Shown: piece after piece, positions 13,065 to 13,069 of the stretch
How the letters are laid out: each line of letters starts with the position of its first letter
Position numbering within the stretch: position 1 is the stretch's first letter
Assembly (NCBI GenBank): GCA_026986355.1
Contig: JALSOO010000084.1
Span: 1 to 13,069, forward strand
Reading direction: 5' to 3'
From: Campylobacteraceae bacterium
GTDB taxonomy: Bacteria > Campylobacterota > Campylobacteria > Campylobacterales > Sulfurovaceae
Length of the DNA: 13,069 nt
Position numbers and translations under genes: made by a program
The notes under the pieces: model-generated
Told to the model about the DNA's origin: nothing
Databases searched by the model: none
Seen by the model: the letters and a program-made list of their open reading frames with translations, nothing else

Positions 13065-13069
13065 CACTA

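Overview
The window is AT-rich chromosomal DNA, most likely from a Campylobacterota (epsilonproteobacterial) species of the Sulfurovum/Sulfurimonas kind. The reasons are a tmRNA tag of the A-N-N-...-P-A-Y-A type, promoters that mostly show an extended -10 (TGnTATAAT-like) with no recognisable -35, a two-component pair resembling ArsRS of that group, and the overall codon and base use. The genus is an inference; no rRNA or other definitive marker is present.

Left part (1-4947). Agmatine deiminase (aguA) and N-carbamoylputrescine amidase (aguB) together convert agmatine to putrescine, but a CAP-domain lipoprotein gene on the opposite strand separates them. After aguB come a group II truncated hemoglobin, a lipoprotein with a lysozyme-like look, and an unrecognised two-helix membrane protein with coiled coils.

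Middle (4953-8903). A sensor kinase and OmpR-type response regulator are transcribed leftward. The regulator probably starts at a non-ATG codon upstream of its first ATG. The 307-base gap between the regulator and lgt holds a 120-bp inverted-repeat element. It has 23-nt arms with one G.U-compatible difference and contains tiny reading frames, one of them with a perfect Shine-Dalgarno sequence. lgt (prolipoprotein diacylglyceryl transferase) follows and would modify both lipoproteins encoded here. Next is an outer-membrane beta-barrel protein with an acidic segment and an uninterrupted run of 18 prolines.

Right part (8913-13064). A leftward cluster panB - ruvB - AI-2E-family transporter (the last two overlapping by ATGA) is divergent from trpA. 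The trpA stop codon lies within the -35 hexamer of a consensus promoter that drives ssrA (tmRNA), which is complete and closes the window.

Most of the window is conserved housekeeping content. The parts that deserve attention are the inverted-repeat/small-ORF element at 6942-7061, the probable AUC/AUA start of the response regulator, and several perfect palindromes placed at promoters or between genes. No insertion sequence, phage gene, CRISPR array, rRNA or tRNA gene was seen, and no clear GC-rich rho-independent terminator.
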